Of a stretch of 64,000 nucleotides of DNA, positions 44,385-54,222 are shown one piece after another. The notes under the pieces were generated by a model. It saw only the letters and a program-made list of their open reading frames with translations. It made no database searches and was not told the DNA's origin. Position numbers and translations under genes: made by a program. Each line of letters begins with the position of its first letter. Position 1 is the stretch's first letter. The stretch comes from Pseudidiomarina gelatinasegens (GTDB lineage Bacteria; Pseudomonadota; Gammaproteobacteria; Enterobacterales; Alteromonadaceae). Where the stretch lies: positions 186,001-250,000 of the forward strand of contig NZ_RSFE01000002.1 of the NCBI RefSeq assembly GCF_004025325.1. Direction: 5' to 3'.

Positions 44385-47327
44385 ATGAAAAGAATGCTAA
44401 TTAATGCAACGCAGCAAGAAGAACTGCGCGTTGCGCTGGTTGATGGCCAGCGTCTTTACGATCTGGATATCGAAAGCCCAGGTCACGAACAAAAGAAAGC
44501 GAATATTTACAAGGGTAAAATTACCCGCATCGAACCAAGCTTAGAAGCCGCCTTTGTTGACTATGGTGCAGAGCGTCACGGTTTCCTACCTCTCAAAGAA
44601 ATTGCGAAAACTTACTTCCCTAGCGGCTATTCATTCTCTGGGCGTCCGAACATCAAAGATGTAATCTCGGAAGGCCAGGAAGTGATTGTTCAAATCGATA
44701 AAGAAGAGCGCGGCCAAAAAGGCGCAGCCTTAACTACCTTTATTTCGCTTGCTGGTAGCTATTTGGTGCTTATGCCAAATAACCCACGCGCAGGCGGCAT
44801 TTCACGCCGTATTGAAGGCGAAGAACGTAGTGAATTAAAAGCAACGCTAGACGCATTAAATCTGCCAAACACCATGGGTTTAATCGTGCGCACCGCAGGT
44901 GTTGGTAAATCACAAGAAGAACTTGAGTGGGACTTAAACGTTTTATTGCACCACTGGGAAGCCATCGAAAAAGCAGCAAACTCGCGCCCTGCTCCGTTCT
45001 TAATTCATCAAGAAAGCAATGTGGTGTTTCGTGCTATTCGTGATTATCTACGCCGTGACATTGGCGAAGTACTTATTGATAACCCGAAGATTTTTGAGCA
45101 AGTACGTGAACACGTCACGTTAATTCGTCCTGATTTCGTTAATCGCGTAAAAATTTATCAGGGTGACGTTCCATTATTTAATCATTACCAAGTTGAAAGC
45201 CAGATTGAATCTGCATTCCAACGCGAAGTACGTTTGCCATCAGGCGGTTCAATCGTTATTGACCCAACTGAAGCATTAACTTCAATTGATATTAACTCTG
45301 CCCGCGCTACCAAAGGCGGTGACATTGAAGAAACGGCCTTCCAAACCAACTTAGAAGCAGCAGAAGAAATTGCACGCCAATTGCGCCTGCGCGATGTTGG
45401 CGGCTTGGTTGTTATCGATTTCATTGATATGACACCTGCTCGCCACCAGCGAGAAGTTGAAAACCGTTTACGTGACAGCTTGAAACAAGATCGCGCTCGC
45501 ATTCAATGCGCACGCATTTCACGTTTTGGTCTGTTAGAAATGTCCCGTCAACGTCTGCGCCCATCACTTGGTGAAGCGTCAAACCACGTGTGCCCACGTT
45601 GTACCGGCCACGGCACCATTCGTTCAGCAGAATCGCTGGCACTGTCAATTTTGCGCTTAATTGAAGAAGAAGCGTTAAAAGACAACACCATTCAAATACA
45701 AGCACAAGTACCTGTTACTGTTGCAACCTATTTGTTGAACGAAAAACGCCAATCAATTTTTGATATTGAAAAACGTCATGATGTATCAGTGTTGGTCATA
45801 CCAAACCAACACTTAGAAACGCCTCATTTTGACGTGAAACGTTTACGTAGTGATGAGCTAGATGAAGCCAACAGCTTCACCTTAATTGAGAAGCCGGAAG
45901 ACACCACCACCGAGATTGTGCTCAATAAAGACAAGCCAAGCTTTGAAGAGCCCGCATTAAAAGGCTTACAAGCGCCGGCTGCTCCAGCGCCAACCGCTGC
46001 ACCAGACAAACCTGCTGCACAGAAAGCTACCGGCCCTGGGCTATTCACTCGTCTAGGTAAATGGTTAAGCGCGCTCTTTAGTAGTGAAGACGATGCGTCG
46101 ACGAAAGACAAGAAGTCGCCGCAACAGCGCCCGAATGGAAACAATCAGCGCCGTAACAACCGTGGTGGTAACAACAATCGTCGCCGTGGTAACAACCGCA
46201 ATCGTAACCGTGACGCGGAGAAAGAAGGCACAACGGTTGATGCATCGGCTAAGCCAGCTGATAACAAGCCTGCAAAAGACGACAACAAAGAGCAACGCAA
46301 TGAGCGTGGTGGTCGTCGCAGTCGTGGTGGTCGTAACCGCAACAAACCAGCAACTGATCAACAAGATACAAGTGCTGTAGCGAAAACGGCAGAAGCCACT
46401 GCGCCAGAAGCCGCCAACGAAGAACGTAAACCAGCGAAGCCTAAAGTTCGCCGTCAACGTCGTAAATTGGATCAATCTGTACGTGTTGGTACCGAGCACA
46501 GTGATGCGGCACCACAAACAAGTGCACAAGTTGATGCTGCTGCAGAAGCAAAAGCATCGCAGCAACAGTCCCAAGCAACTACTGACGAAGCCAAGCCAAC
46601 AGCGGCAGCTACTCCAGTAGTAGATAAAGCTGTTGAACAAGAACCTGAAACCAAGCCTGCAGCAGACGCAGCGCCAGAAGCGGATGCAACCGAAGCGGAA
46701 GCAAACGATCGCAGCCGCAATCGCAGCCGTCGTTCACCACGCCATCAACGTGCTGCTGGTCAGCGTCGTAAAGCAGAGCAAGAAAATGGTGATGCGGAAG
46801 CTAAAACGGATGACGTTAAAGCGGATGAAGCGAAAGCCGAGCCAGTAAAAGCCGAAGAAACAACGGCACCGGAAGCCATTTCAGCTGAACCTGAAGTTAC
46901 CGTTGCTCCAACGGCTGCTCCTGAGCCTGAAGTTGCAAAAGAAGAAGTTACAAAAGCAGAGCTCGCTAAGCCTGAAAATGCTGATGTAGCGGAAACAGAA
47001 GCAACCAAACCGGCTACTGAAGAACCGGCACCTACTGCAGCTCCAACGCCAACAACTGAACCCGAAGCCGCTGAAGTTGCAGCAACCGAAACGGCTGAGA
47101 AGCCTAAGCCTGCGAAGGCTGCCGAACCAGCAAAAGCGATTCATGTGCGCGGTAAAACCACCACCGCAGCAATGACCAAAGCTAGTGCCGTTGTACGTAC
47201 AGACGACTTCACGCCGCTTAATGTGGCCGACAGTAATGTACGACTGCAGTTTAGCAAAGACTCACGCGTAGCGAGCTTTGCCGAAGCGCGCTCAGTCACT
47301 TTTGCTGAAATGACTAAAACCCAATAA
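44385..47327 (+). CDS. rne: Ribonuclease E
   Basis: The main endonuclease of mRNA decay and rRNA/tRNA processing, and the scaffold of the degradosome. The 980-aa protein aligns closely with E. coli over the N-terminal half: S1 domain (about 36-118), 5' sensor, DNase I-like site with DINSARAT and IDFIDMT, and Zn-link CPRCTGHG. After about residue 520 it is low-complexity. An Arg/Asn-rich RNA-binding block ([20 protein letters not shown]) is followed by Ala/Pro/Glu/Lys-rich repeats and a short conserved C-terminus. ATG 44385 matches the E. coli start (MKRMLINA); there is no strong Shine-Dalgarno site, as expected for a gene under translational autocontrol. Confidence 0.97.
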   Translation: MKRMLINATQQEELRVALVDGQRLYDLDIESPGHEQKKANIYKGKITRIEPSLEAAFVDYGAERHGFLPLKEIAKTYFPSGYSFSGRPNIKDVISEGQEVIVQIDKEERGQKGAALTTFISLAGSYLVLMPNNPRAGGISRRIEGEERSELKATLDALNLPNTMGLIVRTAGVGKSQEELEWDLNVLLHHWEAIEKAANSRPAPFLIHQESNVVFRAIRDYLRRDIGEVLIDNPKIFEQVREHVTLIRPDFVNRVKIYQGDVPLFNHYQVESQIESAFQREVRLPSGGSIVIDPTEALTSIDINSARATKGGDIEETAFQTNLEAAEEIARQLRLRDVGGLVVIDFIDMTPARHQREVENRLRDSLKQDRARIQCARISRFGLLEMSRQRLRPSLGEASNHVCPRCTGHGTIRSAESLALSILRLIEEEALKDNTIQIQAQVPVTVATYLLNEKRQSIFDIEKRHDVSVLVIPNQHLETPHFDVKRLRSDELDEANSFTLIEKPEDTTTEIVLNKDKPSFEEPALKGLQAPAAPAPTAAPDKPAAQKATGPGLFTRLGKWLSALFSSEDDASTKDKKSPQQRPNGNNQRRNNRGGNNNRRRGNNRNRNRDAEKEGTTVDASAKPADNKPAKDDNKEQRNERGGRRSRGGRNRNKPATDQQDTSAVAKTAEATAPEAANEERKPAKPKVRRQRRKLDQSVRVGTEHSDAAPQTSAQVDAAAEAKASQQQSQATTDEAKPTAAATPVVDKAVEQEPETKPAADAAPEADATEAEANDRSRNRSRRSPRHQRAAGQRRKAEQENGDAEAKTDDVKADEAKAEPVKAEETTAPEAISAEPEVTVAPTAAPEPEVAKEEVTKAELAKPENADVAETEATKPATEEPAPTAAPTPTTEPEAAEVAATETAEKPKPAKAAEPAKAIHVRGKTTTAAMTKASAVVRTDDFTPLNVADSNVRLQFSKDSRVASFAEARSVTFAEMTKTQ

Positions 47328-47342
47328 GGGTTAACAGGTAGT

Positions 47343-47374
47343 AAAAAAAATCCCAGCTCATGCTGGGATTTTTT
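47343..47374 (+). terminator. Bidirectional terminator between rne and the S9 peptidase gene
   Basis: AATCCCAGC (47349-47357), loop TCAT, GCTGGGATT (47362-47370), with A8 on the left and T6 on the right. It serves both convergent genes. Confidence 0.94.
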
Positions 47375-47394
47375 ATATCTGAAACAAGCAAATG

Positions 47395-49866
47395 TTACTT
47401 CAGGTTTTCTTCAAACAATTTAAATATACGGCGGTACTCATCTAACCAACTTGAAGGCTGACGGAAGCCGTGCGGCTCAACTGGGAAGATAGCCGTTTCA
47501 AAGTCTTCTTTTTCATGTTCGATTAAACGCTGAACAACCCGCACACTGTCTTGGAAGAACACGTTGTCATCAACCATCGGTGAGTTGATCAACAGCGCAT
47601 CTTCTAACCCCTCGGTAAAGTAAATTGGTGAACTACGGCGGTATGCAATCGGATCATCATCAGGCAAATTCAAGATGTTTGACGTATAGCCCGTGTTGTA
47701 GTGAGCCCAATCACTTACTGGCCGCAACGCTGAACCAGCTTTAAATAGACCAGGTTCATTAAACAGCGCCATAAAGGTTAAGAAACCACCGTACGAACCA
47801 CCATAGGTACCCATACGATTGGTATCAACGTGCGTGTTCTCACCCGCCCACTTCACTACATCAATTAAGTCTTCAACTTCAGGCGTGCCCATCTGACGAT
47901 AAATAGCGGTACGCCAGTCACGGCCATAACCTTTAGACCCACGATAATCAAGGTCAAGTACCACATAGCCTTGTTCGGTTAAGAACGTATGGAACATAAA
48001 CTCGCGCTGATATCCCGACCAGCCGGCATGAGCATTTTGTAAGTAGCCTGCACCATGAATAAACACCACAGCCGGATATTTCTCAGCACGGTTCGGATCA
48101 TAGTCTTTCGGGTAATAGACACGCGTGTATATCGGGTCAGCAACATGGCTTGACGCGATAGGCACAATCTCTGGGGCTACCCAATCATACGCCATGAACG
48201 TATCTGTCGCAGTGTGCGTTAAACGCAGCGCGGTATCCGTACCGATTGTTTGTACGTACAATTCTTCAGGTTGCAGCGCAGTAGAATGTTTTATCAACAA
48301 CTGGTCTTCTTGTGGGCTAAGCTCATAGTTGTTAATGCCACCAAGCTTAGTCAGTTGCTCAAGCGCAGCATTATCGGTGCGAACGCGATAAATTTCATAA
48401 TTTCCCGGGTGCGGTTTATTGGCACTGAAATAAATGAATTCGCCGTTTCCACTCACAGTCGGGTCTTCGGTGACAAATTTGCCGCTGGTGAGTTGCTTGG
48501 TGCTGCCATTAAGTGGTTTTACATAAAGGTGCGAATAGCCATCGGCTTCTGACTGGAACCACAACGTCGCGCTGTTCGGTAAAAAGCCAAATTCGTTATG
48601 GGTATAGTTAATCCAAGCTTCGTCATGCAGGCGGTCTTGGTTTACCAGACGCTTTCCAGCGAAATCAATACTCGCAATCCAACGATCTTTATTGTCCCAA
48701 GCTTCCAGCATTAAAGCTGCGTGCTCACCGTCATCCGTCCAACGAATTGCACCCTCACGCCAGCCCCAGTCTTGCAATAATGTTATTGGACGAGGCTTTT
48801 GTTCTGACTTATAGGTTTTGCCTTGCGCGGCATAATTCTCACGACGCACATCAGCAAGAACATCATCATTCCAACCTGGTAATGTGTTGTAAGTTAACGT
48901 GGTCTGTTCGCCGGTACTTAAATCGAGCACCAGTACTTCATGCTCAACCGGTTTTGCATCAGCAACACGAGAGCGCACAGGTTGTGCAGCAACACGGCCA
49001 TCGTCAGTTACATAATTTGGCATGATATCGCCATCAGCGCGCCACTTTTGCGGCTCACTAATTGCTACAATCAGCTTGTCGCCGGCTGGCGATAAGCTCG
49101 CTGCAACCACCTCTTTACCCTGCCCCAAGTAAAATGGTTTCGGTGCGAGAGACTCATTGTTGCTCTGCAGTGCCTGTTGCTGTTCAAATTGATCAGCTTT
49201 ATTTTTCCGCTCAACTTGCACAAACTCGATTAAATCCAACTGCTCACGCGCCACGAAGTCTTTAGGCTCGCTATTCGCCTTTGGCGCATCGGCCGTTTCT
49301 AAAGCAGCAATTTGTTGGGTTAATCCGGTGCTCGGTTCCACCACAAAAAAGTCATTACCTTCGCGATACGCAAGACGTCCATCAGTTAAAAATAGCAATT
49401 GCGACTGGCGCGCTTCGTCACGTGTTAACTGGCGGGTTTGCTTATTAGCGATATCACGAACAAAGATATTGCCTTCAAAGGTATAGGCTAACAGTGACTT
49501 GTCGCTATTATACACACCATTGTTGTAGGCATAATTGTGGAGTTTATCGAGCGGCACTTGGTGCGCATCTTTGCCAACTGGCTGATGATACCAGTCACGA
49601 AGTTGCGAACCTTCGCGTTTTTGTTGGAACAGTACCCCACTGCCATCAAGCATCCAGTAGGCACTTTCTGGTGAACGTGCTACCCAGTCTTGGTCCGCCA
49701 TGATCTGGTTCAGTGTCAACGCTTGTCCAGCAACTGCTTGAGTGTTCTCTGCTGTTGTTAGAACCGCCGGTGGTTTGCTAGCGGTTTGTGACGTGGAGGC
49801 ATCGGTCATCGCGCATGAAGCGCTCATTAACGCCGCGGCAATAGCAATTGCTACTTTTGTTTTCAT
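47395..49866 (-). CDS. S9-family peptidase, dipeptidyl peptidase IV type
   Basis: An 823-aa secreted prolyl-oligopeptidase-family enzyme. The N-terminal hydrophobic segment (about 3-18) ends at Cys19; the preceding SAS is a poor lipobox, so periplasmic or outer-membrane anchoring is uncertain. A beta-propeller domain (about 60-560) is followed by the alpha/beta-hydrolase domain. The triad is Ser in GGSYGGF (about 691), Asp in SPMVDDNV (about 766) and His in PVEPHGF (about 799). Its likely role is removing dipeptides from imported peptides. It is monocistronic, with terminators on both sides. Confidence 0.9.
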   Translation of the reverse strand: MKTKVAIAIAAALMSASCAMTDASTSQTASKPPAVLTTAENTQAVAGQALTLNQIMADQDWVARSPESAYWMLDGSGVLFQQKREGSQLRDWYHQPVGKDAHQVPLDKLHNYAYNNGVYNSDKSLLAYTFEGNIFVRDIANKQTRQLTRDEARQSQLLFLTDGRLAYREGNDFFVVEPSTGLTQQIAALETADAPKANSEPKDFVAREQLDLIEFVQVERKNKADQFEQQQALQSNNESLAPKPFYLGQGKEVVAASLSPAGDKLIVAISEPQKWRADGDIMPNYVTDDGRVAAQPVRSRVADAKPVEHEVLVLDLSTGEQTTLTYNTLPGWNDDVLADVRRENYAAQGKTYKSEQKPRPITLLQDWGWREGAIRWTDDGEHAALMLEAWDNKDRWIASIDFAGKRLVNQDRLHDEAWINYTHNEFGFLPNSATLWFQSEADGYSHLYVKPLNGSTKQLTSGKFVTEDPTVSGNGEFIYFSANKPHPGNYEIYRVRTDNAALEQLTKLGGINNYELSPQEDQLLIKHSTALQPEELYVQTIGTDTALRLTHTATDTFMAYDWVAPEIVPIASSHVADPIYTRVYYPKDYDPNRAEKYPAVVFIHGAGYLQNAHAGWSGYQREFMFHTFLTEQGYVVLDLDYRGSKGYGRDWRTAIYRQMGTPEVEDLIDVVKWAGENTHVDTNRMGTYGGSYGGFLTFMALFNEPGLFKAGSALRPVSDWAHYNTGYTSNILNLPDDDPIAYRRSSPIYFTEGLEDALLINSPMVDDNVFFQDSVRVVQRLIEHEKEDFETAIFPVEPHGFRQPSSWLDEYRRIFKLFEENLK

Positions 49867-49910
49867 TATTTTGGGTCCTTGTTAGCCTAGCAATATTAGG
49901 CCATTAAACC

Positions 49911-49944
49911 AAAATGCCCAGCAACTTACGAGCTGGGCATTTAC
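49911..49944 (-). terminator. Terminator after maiA
   Basis: An 11-bp stem, AAATGCCCAGC (49912-49922) with GCTGGGCATTT (49932-49942), lies between maiA and the S9 peptidase gene. The U-run on the minus strand is short (four bases, then GG). Confidence 0.8.
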
Positions 49945-49974
49945 TTGTTGCGATGAAACTCTTGGTTATTGCGG

Positions 49975-50616
49975 TTAGCTTTCGGCGTCAGGCTGTTTAT
50001 TGGGGTGTGCAGCAGCAACCCAAGGCAACTCAATTAAGCGCGCATAAATACCACGAAGCAACGGATAATCGTCCAACGCAATGCCAAAACGTTCAGCACT
50101 GTACACCTGTGGAACAAGACACACATCCGCCATTGAAAAGTCCTCACCAACACAGTAAGTGCCGGATACTTCTTCAAAATTCCGTTCCAATGCCGTGAAA
50201 CTTTGCTTAAACCAGTGCTGTAACCATGCTTGTTTTGCCGCATCGTCTGCACCAAGTTCACGCACGAGGTATTGCTGAACCCGCAAATTAATCAAAGGCT
50301 GCAGTTCACTTGCAATATCCAGTGATAACGCGCGGATTGCACCGCGTTTTTGTGCATTGCCAGGCAATAACGAAGGCTTAGGGTGTTTTTCTTCCAAGTA
50401 TTCAATAATCGCTAGCGACTGATGCAAAATAACCGTTCCATCCACCAACGTTGGCACTAAACCATTCGGATTTAGCTGGCGATATGAAAGCTTATGTTGC
50501 TCGCCACCTTCTTTAATTAAATGAACGGGAATGTAGTTATAATCTAACTGCTTATAGTTGAGCGCGATACGCGCTCGGTAACTGGCGCTCGAGCGCCAGT
50601 AGCCATAGAGTTCCAT
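49975..50616 (-). CDS. maiA: Maleylacetoacetate isomerase MaiA
   Basis: Glutathione-dependent (zeta-class GST fold) isomerase of maleylacetoacetate to fumarylacetoacetate in tyrosine breakdown. The 213-aa protein has the zeta signature YWRSSASYRARIAL, with the catalytic serine, and NPNGLVPTLVDG. I choose ATG 50616 because GGAGT lies seven bases upstream; the longer ORF runs into the fahA gene. It is the last gene of the hppD-hmgA-fahA-maiA operon. Confidence 0.94.
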   Translation of the reverse strand: MELYGYWRSSASYRARIALNYKQLDYNYIPVHLIKEGGEQHKLSYRQLNPNGLVPTLVDGTVILHQSLAIIEYLEEKHPKPSLLPGNAQKRGAIRALSLDIASELQPLINLRVQQYLVRELGADDAAKQAWLQHWFKQSFTALERNFEEVSGTYCVGEDFSMADVCLVPQVYSAERFGIALDDYPLLRGIYARLIELPWVAAAHPNKQPDAES

Positions 50617-50632
50617 AGAGTTGACTCCGCGA

Positions 50633-51658
50633 TTAATCGTCAGACGGTGTGTACTGAACCACTTTTTGATCAATGCTGCCGAAAATACTGTGGTTACTCG
50701 CGTCCGTCATTTCAATTTTGATGGTGTCACCAAATTGCATAAACCCAGTACTTGGTTTGCCGTCGCGAATAGTTTCAATCATTCGAACTTCAGCAATACA
50801 GCTATAACCTACTCCACCTTCTTCAATCGCGCTGCCATGATCCGTGCCTTGTTTATTCGACACCGTACCTGAGCCAATCACGGCACCAGCACCTAAATGA
50901 CGAGTTCTTGCGGCATGCGCAACTAATTGTGCAAAGTCGAAGGTCATATCTTCACCGGCATTGGGTTTACCAAATGGCTTACCGTTATAGTAGCTCAACA
51001 ATGGCAAATGCACCTTGTTATCGCGCCATTTATCACCCAACTCATCTGGAGTAACGGCTACCGGCGAGAACGCTGAAGACGGTTTAGACTGGAAAAAGCC
51101 AAAGCCCTTGCCTAATTCATTTGGGATTAATCCGCGTAATGACACGTCATTAACCAACATCAATAAACGGATGTATTCTCCGGCCTGTGCAGGCTCAATT
51201 CCCATAGGCACATCATCTGTAATAACAGCAATTTCGCCTTCAAAATCGATACCCCAAGCGGTGTCAGCCATTTCAATGTCATCTTTTGGACCCAGAAAAT
51301 CATCTGAGCCGCCTTGATACATCAACGGATCAGTCCAGAAGCTTGGTGGCATTTCGGCATTACGCGCACGGCGAACCAATTCGACATGGTTCACATACGC
51401 ACTGCCATCCGCCCACTGGTAGGCGCGCGGTAGCGGTGATTCACACAAGCTTTCATCGAAATCCTGTGCATCACTGAGTTCACCGTTATTAAGCGCTTGA
51501 TACACTTTTTCAAGTTCAGGCGCTACGCCATCCCAATCATCAAGAACTTCTTGCAACGTGGCGGCTAATGCCGGCACAGCTACTGCTTTCTTCAAATCGC
51601 GACTAACCAGCATCAGCTGACCGTCGCGCATTCCATTTCGATAAGTCGCAAACTTCAT
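50633..51658 (-). CDS. fahA: Fumarylacetoacetase (FAA hydrolase family)
   Basis: Cleaves fumarylacetoacetate to fumarate and acetoacetate, the last step of the homogentisate route. The 341-aa protein has the metal-binding acidic residues in GIDFEGEIAVITDDVP and the family motif GAVIGSGTVSNKQG. It lies between hmgA and maiA, with gaps of 6 and 16 bases, which sets its function well. Confidence 0.93.
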   Translation of the reverse strand: MKFATYRNGMRDGQLMLVSRDLKKAVAVPALAATLQEVLDDWDGVAPELEKVYQALNNGELSDAQDFDESLCESPLPRAYQWADGSAYVNHVELVRRARNAEMPPSFWTDPLMYQGGSDDFLGPKDDIEMADTAWGIDFEGEIAVITDDVPMGIEPAQAGEYIRLLMLVNDVSLRGLIPNELGKGFGFFQSKPSSAFSPVAVTPDELGDKWRDNKVHLPLLSYYNGKPFGKPNAGEDMTFDFAQLVAHAARTRHLGAGAVIGSGTVSNKQGTDHGSAIEEGGVGYSCIAEVRMIETIRDGKPSTGFMQFGDTIKIEMTDASNHSIFGSIDQKVVQYTPSDD

Positions 51659-51664
51659 AGTTAG

Positions 51665-52810
51665 TTATGCCTTATTGTCGTCTGTGGCTTTCCAGCTATT
51701 CACATAATCAGGGTTTTCGACACTTGCGCACACATCACCCATGGTGAGGGCATGGCGGGTATCGAGCATTACTGCCACTTCATCCGTAAACTTCTTGCGG
51801 TACTCTTGCCCTGCTTGAAATGCTTTCGGATGTGGCCCGTGCGTAAACCCAGCTGGGTGAAAGGTTACCATACCTTTATCAATGTTATCACGGCTGAAGA
51901 AGTCACCTTCGTGATAGAACAGCACTTCGTCGTAGTCGTCATTGTTATGATAGAAAGGCACTTTGAGTGCACCCGGATCTGATTCAATCGGGCGCGGCAC
52001 AAAGGTACAGACCACAAAACCGTCGGCGACAAAGGTGGTGTGTGCCGAAGGCGGTAAATGGTAACGATGGCTCATCAATGGACGAATATCGCGCCAATTG
52101 ATACGAACCGGGGCTAAATCACCGTGCCAGCCTATAGCATCCAATGGGTTAAACGGATACGTAATGACTGAAACTTCGCCATGACGTTTTACCTGCACCT
52201 GCCAGCTTTCTTCACTGTATTGCGCTTTAAACGCGTCATCTATATCTGGCGTATCAAGACAAGCTGGATCAAAAATAGCGTGATTACCAACCAAGCCTTT
52301 CTCAGGCAGTTGATACGCGCTATTTGTCGCTTCAATCATGACAATGTGCATTGGCTCAATTGGCTCTAATCGCCACGAGGTTGAACGCGGAATTGAGAAA
52401 TAATCACCTTTCTCTAGCGTTATATGCCCGTAGTCACAATACAGCTCACCGCGGCCTTCGTGAATAAACAGCAGTTCGTCACCGTCCGCATTGCGCACCA
52501 AATAGTCCATGGCGCGCTGACAATGCCAAATGCGAAATTTGCAATTCGCATTATGCAGCAGCATGGGTACTTGCCACGGAGACTCGGTTGCCACATTGGT
52601 TAATTTGTTGAAGTCGAAATTGCGTGGTCGCAAGTCGCCTTCCCAGTTACTCCAACCTGTTGGAGCATGGCGATGATGAAAGTGCGTAGCGGGCCCAAAG
52701 AAACCACTACGCCCTACTTCACGTTCATAGATCGCTTGCTCCGGAAAGTCAGCATGAGCCTGCTTTGAGGCCACACCAACTTGTTTCGGAAAGCTAATCC
52801 ATTTACGCAT
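51665..52810 (-). CDS. hmgA: Homogentisate 1,2-dioxygenase HmgA
   Basis: Fe(II) dioxygenase opening the ring of homogentisate to maleylacetoacetate. The 381-aa protein belongs to the shorter bacterial branch (human HGD is about 445 aa). The cupin core shows LLFIHEGRGELYCDYG, and the C-terminal metal-binding part has VLFYHEGDFFSRDN followed by HPAGFTHGPHP, supplying His and Glu ligands. It overlaps hppD by eight bases. Confidence 0.92.
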   Translation of the reverse strand: MRKWISFPKQVGVASKQAHADFPEQAIYEREVGRSGFFGPATHFHHRHAPTGWSNWEGDLRPRNFDFNKLTNVATESPWQVPMLLHNANCKFRIWHCQRAMDYLVRNADGDELLFIHEGRGELYCDYGHITLEKGDYFSIPRSTSWRLEPIEPMHIVMIEATNSAYQLPEKGLVGNHAIFDPACLDTPDIDDAFKAQYSEESWQVQVKRHGEVSVITYPFNPLDAIGWHGDLAPVRINWRDIRPLMSHRYHLPPSAHTTFVADGFVVCTFVPRPIESDPGALKVPFYHNNDDYDEVLFYHEGDFFSRDNIDKGMVTFHPAGFTHGPHPKAFQAGQEYRKKFTDEVAVMLDTRHALTMGDVCASVENPDYVNSWKATDDNKA

Positions 52811-53867
52811 CGCTCAATACCCCACGGCGGATTTGATCTTCTTCAATGGATTCAAACAGTGCTTTAAAGTTACCTTCGCCAAAGCCTTCGTTACCTTTGC
52901 GCTGAATGATTTCGAAGAACACAGGGCCAATCACCGTTTGGGTAAATATCTGCAACAAAATGCCGTCTTTCATTGGCGCGCCATCAATCAAAATTTGTAA
53001 CTCACGCAATTTCTCAAGGTCTTCTTCATGACCTTCAACACGCTCATTCACTTTGTCATAGTACGTGTCTGGTGTTGGCATAAAGTCCATACCAATCTTG
53101 CGTAAGTCGCGCACTGTTTTATAGATATCGTCTGAAGTTAACGCAATATGCTGGATGCCTTCGCCTTTATACTCACGCAAATATTCTTCGATTTGTGATT
53201 TATCATCGTGTGATTCATTAATTGGAATACGAATCTTGCCACACGGCGCGGTCATTGCGCGGCTGAGTAGTCCAGTTAGCTTGCCTTCGATGTCAAAGTA
53301 GCGAATTTCACGGAAGTTACCGATACGCTCGTAGAAGCCAGCCCAGGTGTCCATGTTGCCACGGAATACGTTGTGCGTAAGGTGATCAACTTCATACAGA
53401 CCTGCTGCATGATCTTTCATCTTCGCTTCCCAATTCTCATAGAAGTTAAAATCGGTTGCGTAAATAGAGCTATCAACGAAATAAAGCACGCTTTCGCCGA
53501 TACCATAGACCGCAGGGAACTCCTCTTCACCTTCAGCAATATTGCGCTGAAATGGTTTTGCGCCATTCGCAACAGCATGCTCAAGAGCATGTTTCGCGTC
53601 TTTTACACGCCAAGCCATGCCACATACGCTCGGGCCATGTATTTTGGCGAAATCTTCAGCTTGGCCACCAACTTCTGAATTGATAATAAAGTTGATGTCA
53701 TTTTGCTTATACAGCCATGCTTCTTTCGATTTATGCTTCGCAACTTCAGTAAAACCTAACTTGGTAAACAAGTCTTTCAGCGCAGCAATACCTGCAGCAT
53801 CAGGCGCCGTATATTCAACAAACTCGAAACCGTCGGTTTGTAGCGGGTTATAATTAATATCAGTCAT
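52803..53867 (-). CDS. hppD: 4-Hydroxyphenylpyruvate dioxygenase
   Basis: Non-haem iron enzyme converting 4-hydroxyphenylpyruvate to homogentisate. The 354-aa protein has the two-histidine, one-glutamate iron site: His in DHLTHNVFRG, His in GIQHIALTS, Glu in GPVFFEIIQRKG. I choose ATG 53867 because GAGGAA lies just upstream and the product fits the family; the longer frame is not conserved. It heads the catabolic operon and has a TyrR-box-like palindrome about 150 bases upstream. Confidence 0.95.
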   Translation of the reverse strand: MTDINYNPLQTDGFEFVEYTAPDAAGIAALKDLFTKLGFTEVAKHKSKEAWLYKQNDINFIINSEVGGQAEDFAKIHGPSVCGMAWRVKDAKHALEHAVANGAKPFQRNIAEGEEEFPAVYGIGESVLYFVDSSIYATDFNFYENWEAKMKDHAAGLYEVDHLTHNVFRGNMDTWAGFYERIGNFREIRYFDIEGKLTGLLSRAMTAPCGKIRIPINESHDDKSQIEEYLREYKGEGIQHIALTSDDIYKTVRDLRKIGMDFMPTPDTYYDKVNERVEGHEEDLEKLRELQILIDGAPMKDGILLQIFTQTVIGPVFFEIIQRKGNEGFGEGNFKALFESIEEDQIRRGVLSDA

Positions 53868-54012
53868 AGTTTCCTCGTTATTCATTTGCGTGAACGCGTT
53901 GTTCGAATTTTTGGACGCGTTTAAAGAATTTATCCACTCTACTATGCGCATTTAGCGGGGACAGCGCTAGGCGCACTCGAACATTAGCGCGGTGGTTGGA
54001 AAACCAACAATA

Positions 54013-54030
54013 TGTAAAGTATTTGATACA
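54013..54030. promoter_or_regulatory. TyrR-box-like operator upstream of hppD
   Basis: TGTAAA-GTATTT-GATACA on the plus strand: one perfect half-site, a 6-base spacer, and a 4/6 second half. The invariant G at position 2 and C at position 17 of the TyrR box (TGTAAA-N6-TTTACA) are both present. Confidence 0.65.
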
Positions 54031-54116
54031 GATCAATAATAGGCAGGTTTGCAGGCTCTGCGTGTCAGCTTTTCAATACAAGTGTGGTAAAGGCGTAAAG
54101 AAAAGAATACAACGAC

Positions 54117-54216
54117 GTTAGTCGTTATTCGTTATTCGTTATTCGTTATTCGTTAGTCGAACGCTTCGCTCTTCGTTAATTCAAAAACAACAACCAATAA
54201 CGATTAACGATTAACG
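54117..54216. repeat. 7-bp tandem repeats with inverted counterpart
   Basis: GTTAGTC, four copies of GTTATTC and a closing GTTAGTC form six exact 7-bp units (54117-54158). The complementary series AATAACG, ATTAACG, ATTAACG follows at 54196-54216, ending just before the tyrR stop. A transcript could fold into a long A/T-rich hairpin. This may act as a weak terminator or be a dispersed repeat. It is not a CRISPR: the units are too short and lack spacers. Confidence 0.85.
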
Positions 54217-54222
54217 AACATC

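Larger units (their letters stand above)
53868..54222 (-). promoter_or_regulatory. tyrR-hppD intergenic region with regulatory and repeat elements
   Basis: This 355-base gap holds no gene. From tyrR toward hppD it contains 7-bp repeats in both orientations (54117-54216), a TyrR-box-like palindrome (54013-54030), a second small dyad GTTGG-AAAA-CCAAC (53995-54008) and the presumed hppD promoter. No clear U-rich terminator follows tyrR, although the inverted 7-mers could form a stem. Confidence 0.6.

Noticed and set aside
45824-47144. Several long open frames on the minus strand and alternative frames opposite the rne C-terminal half
   Set aside because: They are shadows of the repetitive Ala/Pro/Glu/Arg-rich RNase E tail; their proteins are Cys/Phe/Ser-rich low complexity with no start signals.
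47395-49866. Calling the S9 peptidase a lipoprotein
   Set aside because: Cys19 is preceded by SAS with serine at -3 instead of Leu/Val/Ile, so the lipobox is unconvincing.
54117-54216. A CRISPR-like array
   Set aside because: Units are 7 bp and contiguous without spacers, and no cas genes are nearby.
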